Of a stretch of DNA of 64,000 nt, positions 25,816 to 40,800 are shown one piece after another (position 1 is the first letter of the stretch; every line of letters starts with the position of its first letter). A model generated the notes under the pieces. It did no database searches and was not told the origin of the DNA. It worked only from the letters and a program-made list of their open reading frames with translations. Made by a program: the position numbers and the translations under genes. Location of the stretch: positions 97,314 to 161,313 of the forward strand of contig NZ_JAUSBA010000026.1 in assembly GCF_030652235.1 (NCBI RefSeq), given 5' to 3'. The DNA comes from Cypionkella sp. GTDB lineage: Bacteria; Pseudomonadota; Alphaproteobacteria; Rhodobacterales; Rhodobacteraceae.

Positions 25816-28800
25816 GTGGCTCTTCCGTTCGCAGACAATAGCTTCGACTCTTTGCCGAAATTCATGGGGAACCGGAAATCGCGGCGAGCGCTTGCGAAAT
25901 CTGCGCCCACACGATTTGCAAGGTTGAGGCAAGCTGCGATCAGCTACCTGCTGGACCCGATTGAGCCGCGTATTCTGCTGAGTGCCGATCCAATGTCTGT
26001 GGTCCTGGCCAACAACATCGGGGTGGATGCAGGCGCCCATGTATCGGCGACGGTCAGGTTGTTTTCTGAGTCAGACGGCGGCGCCGCCGTTTACAAGTAT
26101 GAAGTCCGCGATACCACGACCGGTGATATTTTGGTTGCGGCTACGCAAATCACATCAACCGGTGGTCTGAACTTTTCATCCGGCAGCGGCGACGACTCCA
26201 TTTCCTTGAAGTTCGAAGATAGCTTCAGCTACGGCTCTGCTTTTGCGGTTTCGGTCGATGGCGGCACAGGGGCTGACACGGTCGAAGTCACATCGTTTGC
26301 GGCCGGCTATCTGGGAAATCTGAACATCGCTTCGGAAACCGTGGTGGTTTCTGCCCAAATTGGCTCCGCAGGCGCCTACGTCAATGACGTTACCATCCAT
26401 GCCAACAGCACGGCGACTCTTGCGACGGCTTCAAGCCAGATTTCGGTGAATGCATCGATCTTCAGCCAAGGCATAGTGACCCTGTCAGCGCAGGCGATGG
26501 TCAGCGGGACGATCAACGTCGCGGTGCCAGAACTTGGCGAGGACGTGTCCACCGGGCAAATCGCACGCGTCACCCTGGCCGACAACATCACCGTACAGGC
26601 TGCGTCGCTGAACATCAGCACTTTGGCGAGGCTCGATCTTAATCTCGCGGCCAGCAACCAGTTGCTGTTCGCGGGTGAGGTTTCGGTCAACAGTCAGTCG
26701 CAGATCACCATCGGGCAGGGCGTTATTCTGTCCACGACCAACGCTGCCGGTATCATCCTTGCTGCATCGGACATTGTGAACATCAACGCGTCTGTCGCTG
26801 CGGCCGAGCTTGAAATACTGGGCGAAGATATCTTCAACATCAACGCATTGTGGATGCAGGTCGATGTTGCCCGGATCGTCGGTATAAGCGTGGGCGAGGC
26901 GGGCGTGGCGGGCGTTCCGGCCGCAGATACCGAGATCACCGCTGCGGACGCAGGCAACGTCGCGATTACCGCATCGAGCACGGGTGTTATCACCACCAAG
27001 GTCGAGAGCTCGTTTCTTGGCCTTGCAGAGGTTACAATTGGCGTTGTCAACGGTGCCGCTGGTGGCGTGCGTATTGATCTGACAAATGTGATTTTTGACG
27101 CCGGGGGTGCCCTTTTTGTCGAGGCGGCCGACTCGACGCAGGTTGCAACCTCGGCGATGATTGCGACAACGACGGCGGATGTCGCCGTAAGTGTAATTGT
27201 TACGGATTCCAACCTGACAGCTGGTTCGGACGTCACACTCGGCGCGCTAAGTACGGCGACCTATAGGGCGACGTCGACATTTGTGGGCACTGACAAGGTG
27301 CAGTTCACCGGTCCGTCGTTCAACTTCAAAGCGGCGTCGGCGATCAACATGGTGAATGGCGATATCGCCGTTGTTGTCACGCGCAGTGCAGTCGAAAGCA
27401 CGGGCGGGACCATTCTTGTGAAGGCGACCGATCAGCGCTGGCTGGTTTCCACGACCAAGGCCGTGCAGGACATCGATACGAGGCTGTCGTCTTTGTTCGG
27501 TCCAGCCAAAACGAATCTGGCTGCCAGTGCAACCCTGAGCGTCAATGCGCTGACAGGTGGCGTGACGGCAAAGGTGGACGAGTCGACTCTGACTGCCCTT
27601 GGGGCCGTGTCGGTCAAGGCCAATCTTGAGGTCTTTCTTGATGCGCGCACAGTCGCGTCTGTCCTGCAAACCGGCGGCTCTGGCGCGGCGGCTGGCTTCT
27701 CGATTGCACAGAATTACATCGGCTATAATGTGACCAGTATCGCGGCTCAGGCATTGGGTGCGATTTTTGGCTATAGCTGGGGTCTGACGAAGACCACATA
27801 TGACGTGCTGGGCCTCGTCCTGAATTCTGATGTGAATGCGGGCGGCGTTGTGGCTGTCGAGGCGACCAACCAAGCCGAATTGAATGCAACGGTTTCGAGC
27901 GTTGCGCAAAACGAGTCGAACGTGTTGTTCGGAAGCTCGGCCAGCTCTGCCATCGGTATGGTGATTTCGTCAACCAAGGTCGCCACGGCGGTCCGGGCAG
28001 CGATTGAAACCACGTCGGGGATCCAGCGAGTGCGTGGCGCTGGCGGCGTGTCGGTCGTGGCGCAGGACGTGGCCTTGATTTCGGCAAACTCGCGGGTCTA
28101 CTCGTCTTCGTCGGCGACCAGCGACGGTGGTGCCAGCTATGCCAACATGCTGATCGGCCTGCTGTCAGATGCTGATTTTTATACGGATGGGGCCAAAGGC
28201 TATACTGGCACCAATCTGTTCGACTTGTCTGCAACCGTTTCGCCGACGCTGCATTTTGGCGACCGTGTGAATTTGCTGCCGAACTATGCGGATGACGCAG
28301 CGACAGGGGGCACGGGCCGGGGTGAAACTGGCACGGTCTATCGCTACCTTGGCGGCACGGCGGATATTGATCTTGCGACGGAAGACTTCACCAATCTGGA
28401 CTACTGGCAGGCCGAGTTTGCATCTTCGATCCTGCCGCGCGGTGTCAACCTGTCGGATACCAATTCGATGGCGTTTGGCGGTCTTGTTGTGCGCAATGAT
28501 GTCGAAGGCAGCGCTACCGCCGAAATCGTGAATGCGGATGTCTATGACAGCGGCGCGGTGACGGTGTCGGCCAGCCAGACCGGCAGCCTGACCGCACTTG
28601 CGGAAGTTGTCGTGAAAAGCTCGGGCAGTGTTGGGGACGCAGGCGGCACCGATATTGCCGTTGGCGGCGCGATCGTTATGAACTCGGTCAAGGGCACCTC
28701 GACTGCGCGGATTGTCAATAGCGACATCACGCTTCTGGCGGACAGTGCGCTGGAGGTTTCGGCGGTGAATGCCCTGACACTGGACGCAACGCTGGAAAAC

Positions 28801-31800
28801 GGGTTGCAGACCGACGGCACCTCTGCGGCGGTTCTGGTGGTGATGAACAGCGTCGGCTATGATCCGGTAGATCTGTTCTCTGCCTCGTTCTCGGCACTGC
28901 TCGGGATTTCAACGTCCACGGCACAGCAAGATGGGGCCGTTGCCGAAATCACCGGGTCGAATGTATCGGCTGGCGCGGTGAGCGTTTACGCGGACAATGC
29001 CTCTTCGCTGACGGCGAAGCTTTTGGGCAGCGGTGGTGCGTCTGCGAGCGGCGTTCTTGCGTCCAACTTGTTGGCCGGGAAGGCCCGCGCCAGTGTTGAC
29101 TTGACGGGCGGCAAGACGCTGACCGCCGGGGGTAATGTCACGATTGCGGCGGTTGATAACACCACATTGCAGGCTCACACCAGCATAAGCACCAGCCAGG
29201 CCGAGCCGGGCGGCGAGGATGTTGGGCTCGTCAATACGTTGTTGTCCAGCATCATGGACCGTTACGATTATACCTCGTTCTCGGGGATGAAGAATCTAAC
29301 CTTTGGCGACATGGTCTATGTCGGCTCGAACAACCCGGAGCTGACTGGCACGCGCTTTAAATTCATGGGCGACGCGGCCTCGGACGTTGATCTTGCCACC
29401 GCCGATTATACTGACCGTGGCCTGTGGAAAGAGCTGACCGCCACCAACATCTACCCGACCGACCTGATTGATGGCGCAATCGCCACGATGGCGCCTGCGG
29501 ATGACCCGGACGCCGAGGCAGAGCCGGAATCCGGCCCTTCCATGTTTGGCCTGATTTCCCGCAACCACGCCACAGGCGGTGCGCTGGCGGAACTGAAAGG
29601 CGGCATTGTTGTAGCCCAAGGGGATGTCACAGTCAGCGCCATCGAGCGCGCGACGCTGATTGCCAAGGAAAGCAGTGATGTTGCCGCTGATAAAGCGGCG
29701 GGTGGTGTGATTGCCACCAACACGCTGCTCAGCAAAGCGACGGCCAGCATTTTGGGTAGCACGGTAACGGCCGCCGCCGGTGATGTGCTGGTGACGGCGC
29801 AGAATCTGGCGATTGCGACGGCCACTGTGACCACCTCGATGGAGGGCGAAAGTGCTGCCAGCGTTGTGGTTGCTTTCAACGCGGTTGGTTTTGACGCGGC
29901 AAACATCTTTTTTGCGCTGACCGATGCCTTGCTTGGATCAAGCTATCTGAGCAATGAAACCCCGGTTGGCGCCACGGCCTATATCGAAAACTCGACGGTT
30001 CTGGCCGAAGGTTCGGTCACGGTGCGCGCTGATACGCGCGAAGTGCTGGCAGACGATCTGGGTGTGCTGAACGCGGATATTGTGCCGCAGGCGCTGGACG
30101 ATATGTCCTTTGGGCAGGATGGCTCGCGCGACGAGGTCGCGGCTGCCGCCGCCCAGACTGCATTGGAAGCTGCATTTGGTCTTGCCGATGTGGCATTTGA
30201 CGGGGCGTTCAGCGTCGAGACCTTGGTGCCGGGTGAATTGTGGTTCCTGCGCGACGAGTCGGGCATGGTCTGGCGTGTTGCGCTGAATGGCGATGCGCTT
30301 GAATTGGCACGCGTCAACCTGATGGATGCGGTTGTCGGCAATGCGGTCAGCACCAGCCAGACCAACGGTGCAATTCTGTTCGATGCGCTGCAAAGCGACG
30401 GGCTAAGCGAAGTTGGCAATTCGGCGGCGTTCGGGGCTGAAGGCACCGCCGCAGGTGGTATTTTGGCCAGCAACCGTGTCTCCAGCAATACCAAAGCCTG
30501 GATCAGCAGCGCAACTGACCAGACCGTAACCGCCACCACAGGTTCGGTGACGGTCGAGGCTGTGGACAGCGCGAATATCCTCAGCTCGTCTTCGCTTTCG
30601 GTTGAATCCGTGATCGAGAACAACATGAACGACTTCAAACAGTTGTTCATCGACATGTTGGCGGATGAATACAAATACACCACGCAATCCGGGCTTCAGA
30701 CGGTGCAGGCGGGCGATTTGGTGCTCATCGACGCACCCATTCTTCAAGACGGCGGATCGGGCTTTATCAGTGCGAATTCGGTGTACAAGCGCGTTGCTTT
30801 GGGTGGGCCGATTGATTTCAGTTCGCTCAGCTATGCCGATCTGCAAAACACCGCGCTTTGGGTGCGAGTGAACGGCGATATTGATATCGGCGCGATGTTC
30901 CCCAATTTTGGCAACCTGTCCGACAGCAACTCCAGTGCGACCGGCGGGATTATTGTGACCAATCAGGTCAACGCCCATGTGTCGGCCTCGATCAGCGGCA
31001 TGACGGTTGTGGCGGGCGGCGACGTTGTGGTTTCCGCAACTGCGGTTGCCGTTCTGTTGGCAGATCTAGAGGCGAATGTGGTGTCTGCGGGTGGCAGTGC
31101 CTGGGGAACAGGCACTGCGGTCTCTGTCAACGGCCAGATTGCCACCAATTCGGTGCAAAACAGCGCCACCGCCGAAATTCTGGAAAGTTCAGTAACGGCA
31201 GACGGCGATGTGACTGTCACCGCCTATCAGCGCAGCGTGCTGGATTCGCGCGTAACCTCGACCACGACCAGCGGCACCAGTTCGATCGGCGTGACCTTGG
31301 CGTTCAACAGCATCGGCTGGAACACGTCAAACCTGTTTTCGCAAACACTGGATGTGCTGATCGGTGATCCTTTGCTGACCGCTCTGGAAGGCGTTCCGGG
31401 GGCTGGTGCTTTGGCGCGGATCGTGAACAGCGGTGTCGATGCTGGCGGCGATCTGACCATCGAAGCGATATCGGCAACCCGGCTGAACTCCACCACATCC
31501 AACAGCACGCTGTCGGAATCAAAGGCGCTGGTCCAAGGCAATGCCAGTGCTTCGGCGTTGATGCTGGCGTCAAACAAGGTCAGAGGCGGCACCAGTGCCT
31601 ATCTGAGCAACAGCGGTGCTGCGGCTGGTGTTGTTGTGAACACCGGCGGCAGTGTTGCTGTGACGGCATCTGATGAGCAACGCTTCTTCGCCAACAACAG
31701 CCTGACATCCGGCACATCCAGCGTGAATGATGGCGGCGCATCGGTGCTGCAATCCTCGATAAACTCGATGACGGCGACCGACTGGGTTGCAACGTTGGGG

Positions 31801-34800
31801 ACCGAGCAGGAGATCTCGCTGAGCTTTGGCGATCTGGTGCGCGTGACGGACAGCGAAGGTGCTGTCAAAATATACAAATTCATGGGGGCATCGGACCTCG
31901 CTGCCCGCGATCTCGGGGAAGAAGACTACGCGGGCGACACCGATTACTGGCGCGAAACCCTTGCGTCAAAGGCGGTTCCGGCGATCAGCATCATGGGCGG
32001 CGTTGAAAGCAGCGTTGGCCTGATCGTGGTGCTGAACGATCTGCAATCCAGTGTGGAAGCCCGGATCGAAGACGCGGTTGTAACCACGACGGGTGGCGAT
32101 ATCGTCATTTCGGCGGATTTGTCGTCGCAGATGACGGTGCTGGTGGATGCGTCGGTCACGCAATCGGGCGGGGCCATTGCCACCAACGTGCTGCAAGGCG
32201 GCGCCTTGGCGCATGCTGTGGATGCCAGCCTGACGGCGACAACAGGCGATGTTTCGGTGTTGGCGTCGAATGAGACTGTGCTGGATGCCACGACGAAGAT
32301 GCTGGCCGAAACCGGGGACGACTCGTTCACCTTAACGATGGCGTTCAACACGGTGGGCTGGAGGCCTACCAACATGCTGTTCAACGCAGTCGATACGCTG
32401 ATCGGCGACCCTGCCGTGTCTTCGGCCTTTTCCGGCGAGAACCCGGTTGATGCCGTTGCCAGTATCACGCGCACCAGCGTTGACGCAGACGGAGCTGTTC
32501 TGGTTTCGGCGGAAAATCTTGCGGTCATCACCTCTGACACCTCGAACAATGCCACCAGCGAGGCCAGCGATCTGAGCGGCGCGTCTGGCAGCGTTATGGG
32601 CGCAATGCTGTCGCTGAACAAGGTATCCGGCGCGGCGCAGGCGCTGATCAACGGCACCACCGCCACGCTTGCCAATCTGCCAGATACGATTTCGGCGGGC
32701 GGCGGCGTGACGGTGACGGCTGTCAACCAGTCCGAGATCGACTCGATCAATACGCTGGCGCAGACCACCAGCGTCACCAATGATCTGGGGCTAAGCATCG
32801 CGGTTGCCTTCGTTGATGCGGCGCGCAACGACTATGATTACACGACGTATTCGGGCAGCCAGAACCTGCGCTATGGGCAGGTTGTACGGATTGGGTCGAA
32901 CCCTCCGGCGGGGACGACCGAGGGCGATCTTTATCTTTACGGCGGCAACAACGGCGCTAGCGCTGACCGTGTTACGTTGACCGATCTGGGGACGACCACC
33001 TTCACTGGTGGCCTGTGGCAAAAGCTGCCCGGCGGCAGCATTCTGGATATGGTGCCGGAATTCATCAGCCTGAACGTAGGCGCATCCGATGCGTCTTCGG
33101 CGGGCGCGATGATTTCGATGAATGATGTACGTGGCGAAACCATCGCGCAGATCAACTCGGTGGATGTGAACGCTGTGGGCGATGTGGTGGTTTCGGCCAC
33201 CAACATTTCGGCACTGTCGGCGCAGAACACTGGCAAAGCCCTGGCCAAGGGCGGCTCTGCCTTCAGTGGTGCGTCCACTGTGATGGCGATCAGCATAAAT
33301 ATGGCGACCAACGTGGTGCTGACATCAGCCACCGCCGAAATCCGCAACGCCGCAGTTGAAACGGACGGCGCGGTTTCGGTGCTTGCCGAGTCGACCGGCA
33401 CGATTCTGGCCGACATTGCAACCCAGACCCAAGCCTTCGGCGGCGGCGGCGGGTCTTACGCCATCGGGGTTTCGCTGGCGTTCAACTCGGTCGGCTTCAA
33501 GCCGCAGAACTTCCTCTACAATACCGTCGATACCTTTATCGGCACCACGTTGACCGGCACTGACAAGGCGCAGGCTGCGGCGCGCATTGTGGATTCGGCT
33601 GTGACTGCCGCAAACGATATCAGCGTGGACGCGGTTTCGGATGCCTCTGTCCATGCGACGATCACCAATTCTGCCGTCGCAACCTCGATCAGCCTGAGCG
33701 AAAGCAACAGCGGCGTGTCGATTGCGCCAGTGATCGCCTTGAACCGCGTGGCCAGCGATGCGCTGGCCGAGATCACCGAAGGGGCCGTGACTTCAACCGG
33801 GATCAGAAGCACCGCCGGTTCGGTCAAGGTTTCCGCCACCGACAGTTCCGAGATTCTGGCGCATATCAAATCCAGTTCGGTTGCCGTCTCGGCGGGCACC
33901 AAATCCACACTTTCGGTCTCGATCGCGGCGACATTCGCGCGCAACGAGATCCTGTCGAATGCCACGGCCCAGATCGTTGGCGTGAACACGCTTTCGGCCG
34001 CACAAAACGTGCAGGTCATTGCCGCGCGCACCGCCACGATTGATGCGCTTGGCCTGTCGTCTTCGGTGGCGCTTGCCGCATCGTTTGGCAGTTCCTCGGC
34101 GCCTTCGATATCGGGCGGCGGCGCGGTTGCCGTGAACCGGATCAACGGTGGCGTGGCGGCACGGATCGAGCAGGCCAACGTGACGGCTGGCGGCGATGTG
34201 CTGGTGCAAGCCACGAACTCAGCCAGCATCTTTGCGACGATCGGCGTCATGGCCGCGACGCTTTCTGTGTCGGGCGGGTCGTCGACGGCCGTCGGGCTGG
34301 GCATTGCGGTTGCCGATAACCTGATCGGCTATTCCAATGCGATTCCGGCTTCAGTCACCTATACCAGTGACAGCCGCCCGATGACGCTGACCACCGGCCA
34401 GACGGTGCATGTCATCGGAGGCCATGCGCTGACCGGCGGATACTACCGCTTTACCGGGACGACCACCGCCTCGACGCTGAAAGATGGCAACAACACAACT
34501 GTCGGATTTGATCTGACCCAGCAAGATTACAACGACACCCGTTTGTGGGAACGCGTTGATCTGGCACGCACTTCCGCCGCAGCCACCGCTGAAATCGTGA
34601 TGGGCAGTGTTATCGCCACGGGTGATATCGCCGTGCGGGCGACCGCGGGTCAAAGCATTGTCGCCACCGTCACCGCAGCAGTGCTGGCAATTTCTGGCGG
34701 CAAATCGGGGTTGTCATTCGCGGCGGCCGGATCAGTTGCCAAAAACAAGATCCTCGGTGGGGCGATTGCGCGCATCACCGATGCGACAGTCATTCAGGGT

Positions 34801-37800
34801 GAAAATCTGACGGTTCTCGCGCATGACACTTCGCTGGTCAACAGCGTGGTCTTGGCCGCGTCGGCGGCAGCGGCCATCGGACAAAGTGCTACAGCAATCT
34901 CGGTTGGTGTGGCAATTGCGCTGAACGATGTGGAAAACGCAGTGACCGCGTTGATTCAAGGGGTGGATTCGGTTGATCTGACCGGCAATCTGTCGGTAAC
35001 CGCAACCGTCGCCCCTCCGGCCAATTTCACCGTGAACAAGGCGGCGCTTACGGCGGATCGCCTGAACGACGCGACCGAAACCGGCATGGTGAGCGTGGAC
35101 GGTAAGGTGGTCGCCGACAGCGCCGACAAGGCCAGCGATGACGCGATTCTGACCGAGATTATCAATCTGTTGAACACCAACCTGCCGGTTGGCGAGAGAA
35201 TTCCCAATACAATCAGTGCAGGGACCATCCGGCTGAGCAAATTGCGCGATGATGCGGGCTGGATTCTGATCGACGCTTCGGGGCGCGCCTTCACATTGGA
35301 AATTGACGGAACCTTGTTGAAGGTATCGTCCTCGACGATCAATTCGGCGGCGACGGCAGCTTCGATGGCGGTTGCTCTGGGGCAAACTGGGATCGCAATC
35401 TCTGGCGCGGGTGCCATCAGCAAGAATGATGTTCGTACCTCGGCCACCGCGACCATCCGCACCAGCGATGTTGTGGCAGCAGACAACGTGACAGTAACCG
35501 CGCTCAACGAGAGCGCGATCAATGCTGCTGTCATCGCGGTCTCGGCTGCGGTTGGCGTGGGCAGCACCGGGGTTGGTGCCTCGCTGGGGATGGCGATCGT
35601 GCTGAACCAGATCACGGGCGTTGACGCGAACAGCCCGGTTCGGGTGCTGGCATCCATCGAGGATAGCGACGTGGACGCGGGCGGGACCCTAGAGGTTACC
35701 GCCACCTCGCAGCAAACCATCAACGCGCTTAGCTTTGCCGGATCTGTCGCGATTGCGGCAGGCAGCACGGGCGTGGCACTGGCCGGGTCGGGCGTTGGCG
35801 TGACCAATGACATCAACGTGCAAACCAGCGCCTTCATCGACGGGCAGTATGCCGGGGCCACGGGTTTGGTGGCGATTTCGGCGGACAGCATTCTGGTTCA
35901 GGCGCGCAATGCCTCTGAAATCAACGCCTATGGCGGTGCCGCATCCATTGCGTTTGCCGCAGGCTCTACCGGGGTTGCCGTCTCCATCGGCGCGTCGGTT
36001 GTATTGAACGACATCGGCGGGACGACCTATGCCGCGATTACAAACACCACACGCGGCGTGCTTGCTTCGGCGGGCAGCATTCTGGTGGCGGGATCGGACA
36101 CATCTGTTCTGAAAAGCACGGCGCAGGCCGCCGCGATTGCGGCTGGCTTCGGGTCCACTGGCATCGCGATTTCTGGTGCGGGCGCTTTTGCCACCAATAT
36201 CATCACAGCAGCGGTTGCGGCTGAGGTTGTGGGATCTGACCTGACGGCCTCGGCTGGCGTTTCCGTCACCGCCACATCGACCGGCAGCATCAAGGCATCG
36301 GTCATGGCGGCATCGGCTGCGGTCGCAGCTGGATCGACCGGCATTGGCGCAAGCATTGGCGTGGCCGTGGTGCGTAACATCATCGGCTTTGGCACCATTG
36401 CCGCCAACAGCCTGACTCCGACTTTCAAGACAGCAACCGACCGACCGACCACGATCAATATCGGGAATACCGTCCATATCTCTGAAGGTGGGCGCGCGGG
36501 TCAGGTGTTTGCGTATCGTGGCACCACGGCGATCACCAAATCGGGCGGCGTTGATCTGTCGACCATGGATTATGCCAACACGGATATGTGGGAAGAAATC
36601 AGCCTGAGCCGGACTCCGGCCGGGATTTCCGCCCTGATCATGGACAGCGATATCACCGCATCCGGCGCGGTTCTGGTGTCTGCCATCAGCGAACAGCGGA
36701 TTGATGCCGCGGTTTTTGCAGGATCGGCAGCAGTGGGCGCGGGCTCTGTCGGGGTTGGTGTTTCGGGTGCGGGTGTTGGTGTCACTAACAAGATCGCATC
36801 GTCCATCAGCGCGGTGATCGACGGCGGCACTATAAAGGCACGCAGCGTTTCGGTGCTCGCCAGCGATGACAGCTTGATCAACGCGTCAGCGCAGGCGGTT
36901 TCTTTGGCGGCGGGCTTTGGCCAAACTGGCGTTGCGGTCGCCATCGGTGTGTCTGTTGCCCATAACGTGGTCGACAATGATGTGCTGGCCAAGATCGACG
37001 GCGCAACGCTGACGGTTTCCGGCAGTGGCACGGCTGTGTCGGTGCGTGCCCTGACGGGCATCTCGGCGCCCACACTGACGCTTTCGCTGACGGCGACCAA
37101 TCTGGATGACGCGGCGAAAACCGATACCAATTCGGCCGGCACGGCACTGGATGCTTCTGATGTGAGCGGCGACACGATTCTGCGCGGCGCGCTCAAGACC
37201 GCGCTGCTCAATGCAGGCGAAACCGTTTCCGGAAACCTGCGGGTTTCCATTGTCGAGGCGGGCAAGAAATGGGCCGTGATCGACGCCAACGGGGCACATT
37301 GGACGCTGGAACTGGTCGGATCGACCATCCGTGCCACCCGGTCCACAATCAATGCGGTGTCAACCGCCGCTTCGGTGGCGATCGGTGGCGGTATGGTGGG
37401 CGTGGCCTTGTCCGGCGCGGGTGCTTCGGCGGTCAATGCCATAACCTCTACAGCCAAAGCCACGATCACAGGCGCTACCCTGTCGCTGGCAACCGGCAGC
37501 GTGCTGGTGGACGCGCAAAGCAACGCGCGGATCAACGCCTCGGTCATGGCCACAGCCCTGTCTGCCGGGTTTGGGCAAGTTGGTGTCGGGATCAGTATCG
37601 GTGCGGCCATCTCGCGCAATTTCATCGGATTTGATGCACAGGGCGACGTCGTCGCCAATCGCGGTACAACCATTGCGACAGTGGAAAACAGCATCATCAC
37701 CGCCTCGCAGGGCGGTCTGATCGTGAATGCCGCAAGTGGCCAGTCCATTCAGGCGCTGGTGATCGCCGGTGCGGGCGCCGTCGCGGCCGGACAGGTTGGC

Positions 37801-40800
37801 GTTGCGCTTTCGGGGGCCGGGGTTGAAGCAGAAAACAGGATCGGGTCGACGACGACAGCGCAGATTTTGGGATCAACGACCAATATCAACGCGACGTTGG
37901 TCGATGTTCTTGCGGCGGACACTTCGGTGATCGAAGCTTTGGCGGGCGCCGTCGCGCTGAGTGTGGCCGCAGGTATGGTTGGCGTTTCAGGGGCGATTGC
38001 CGCGTCGATTGCCGTCAACAGCATCAGCAGTGCGACCAGCGCCATCGTCAGCCGCAATGCTTTGTCGGGGGGGCTGGGATCGGTTCGCGCCACGTCCGGC
38101 GCGATCCGCGTGCTGGCGGACGATGACAGCACGATCAAGGCCACAGCCGCTTCGGTTGCGTTGGCGGCCGGGTTCGGGGTTGGCGGAATCGCCGTCAGCG
38201 GGGCAGGGGCTGAAAGTCAGAACGTGATCACCACCACGACGCAGGTTGTTGTGGATACCATGCGTCTGGAGGCCACGACTGGCATCACGCTTGCCGCCTC
38301 TGGTGCGGCTGTCATCGAGGCGCGGGTGATTTCCGCCGCCGCTTCGATGGGAGTGGGCGCAGTTGGCGTCGGCATTTCGGTCGGTGCCTCGCTGGCACAT
38401 AACAGCATCGGCAATGGCAGCGGCAGTGGCGTTCTTGCCTCGGTGACCAATGCCATACTTGCGACCACCCAAGGCAGCATTTCGGTTGGGGCCGCGATGA
38501 CCTCTAGCATCGATGCCTTGGTCGAAGGGTTTGCGGTGTCGGTTGCCGGGGGTCTGGTTGGTGTTGCCGCCAGCGGGTCGGGCGCAAGTGCCGATAACAC
38601 GATTGACTATGATGTCAGCGCAACTGTTACCGGCAGTACGGTGACGGCGACTTCAGGCGGCCTGAATGTGACCGCCGGGGACACCAGTTCTATTGATGCG
38701 ACAGTGCGATCCGCGTCGATCGCGGGTGCTGTCGGCCTGGGTGGCGCGGTGGCGATCGCGGTGTCCTTGGCCAATGCAGCGCTGTCGAATACGATTACGG
38801 CGCGCGTGCGCAACAGCGACGTGACCGCTGGGTCGATGACCGTTTCTGCCACGGATTCTGCCGCGGTGAACGTGGTTTCGTCGGCCTCCGCGATCAGCGG
38901 TTCTTTTGGCGGGGCTGCCATGTCGGGCGGTGGCGCCAATGCCACCATCATAAATGCAAATGTGACGTTGGCTGAGGTTGACGGCACCGCCTCGGACATC
39001 ATCCTGACCGGGTTGGCAACGGTTTCGGCGCAATCGCTGGCCCATCTAACGGCAGAAGTTGATGTGACCAGCATCGCCGTTGGGCTGTTTGCGCTGGCCG
39101 CAGGCGGTGGCACAGCTTCGATCGCCACCGGGGGCTCGGTTGCCGGCCATGTGTCGGGCGTTGAAATGACGGCCGGCGGCCTGAGCGTGTCGGCGCTGAG
39201 CGGGGTTTCGCAACGTACAACCGTCTGGGGCATGACCGTCGGTGCCACCGCAGGCGTGGGTGCCAGCGTGGCGGCTGTTGCAACCAGTCGCTCTGTTGCC
39301 GCCACGGTTGGCGGAAGTTCCGGCACTTATCACTTGGGTAGCCTGACAGTTGCGGCCGAGGCTGGCGGAATCAATGGCAGCGCCATCGAAGATGTGGCGG
39401 CCTACGCGTCGGGTGGCGGGCTTTTGCTTGGGGTGCAATCCACATCCGCGACGGCGACGAATACCAGTCAGGTCGATGCCGGCATTGAATCCGGGGCGAC
39501 TCTGGTCGTCAGCGGCAATGCCGTGATCTCTGCGAGCGGCAGCGATGCGCAGCAGATCCGCTCCAAGGCCGTCGCGGGTGGCCTGATCGGCGTGGGTGCG
39601 GCCTATGCCTCGGGCACCACCAATACCGGGGTCAGCGCCACGATCGGTGAACTCGTTCAACTGACGGCAGGCAATCTGTCCATCTGGGCCGTTGGCAGCG
39701 ATGCGGTTTCCGTGGGGGTTGTCGCGGGGGCCTATGGTCTGGCCAGTGGCTCGGCGGCGACGGCCACCACCCACATTACATCGGATGTTTTTGCCGGGAT
39801 CGTCGACGCGAGTTCCTCAGATCGCAAATCAACTGTCAATGTCATCGGCACATTCCAGATTGCAGCTTCGCATCTGGCAAACCCGGATGCGGAAATCGAC
39901 ACCAGCGCTTATGGCGTTCTGGCCGGGTCGGGCGCTGCGGCAAGCAACACCATCGGTTCGACCGTGGCGGCAGAGCTGGGCAACCACTCGGTGGTTGCCG
40001 CGGGAACGCTGGACATCAACGCCACCAATCGGTTGACGGGCTGGATTGATATTGATGGCAAGACGGGTGGTCTGGTCTCTGGGGCAAGCGCTGATACGCT
40101 GACCACCGTGCGTTTTGACACCAGCGTGCGCTTTGGCACCAACAGCGTTGTGGATGTAACGGATGTTGACGGCACACTTAAGGCTGTGGTGTTCAACGCC
40201 CTCGAGCAGTGGCACAAAGTAAAACTGGTCACCGGCGGCGCATTGTCTGGGGCAGGGGCCTATGCCGAGTTCGACGGCACTGATGTGCTGGGCGAAATCA
40301 TCGTCGGTCCGGGGGCTGTGCTGCGGTCGGATGGCGAGATCGAGATGGAGGTGGATGGAACCACTGACATCAATCTGCAATCTTATTCTGAAACCTTCGG
40401 GGCCGCGACCGTGGCGCTTGGTTATGCCAACGCCGATGTCACCCCGATCAATCGGATCGTTTTCCAAACTGGCTCGTTCGTGCGAGCTGCGGAAGACATG
40501 TTCATCAGCACAGGCACCGACCGAGATCTGTCTCTGCCGAACCATGCGCTGGAAATGCGGGTTGACAACTTTGCCGGATCTTTGATTCCGATCTCCAGCC
40601 TGAAAACACGCGCGCTCTATGAAGCGCATAACCTCGTTCAAATTGATGCAGGGGCTATTCTGGAGGGTTATGCCAACATCGACCTGAACGCTGACGGTTT
40701 CAACATTGCCAGCGTTGTCGGTGTGGCGAAGGCGACCAACTGGGCTGCCTCGATCGGCAATGCACTTGGCGGTGGCAGCGTCGGCTCGGGCGCGGGTGCA

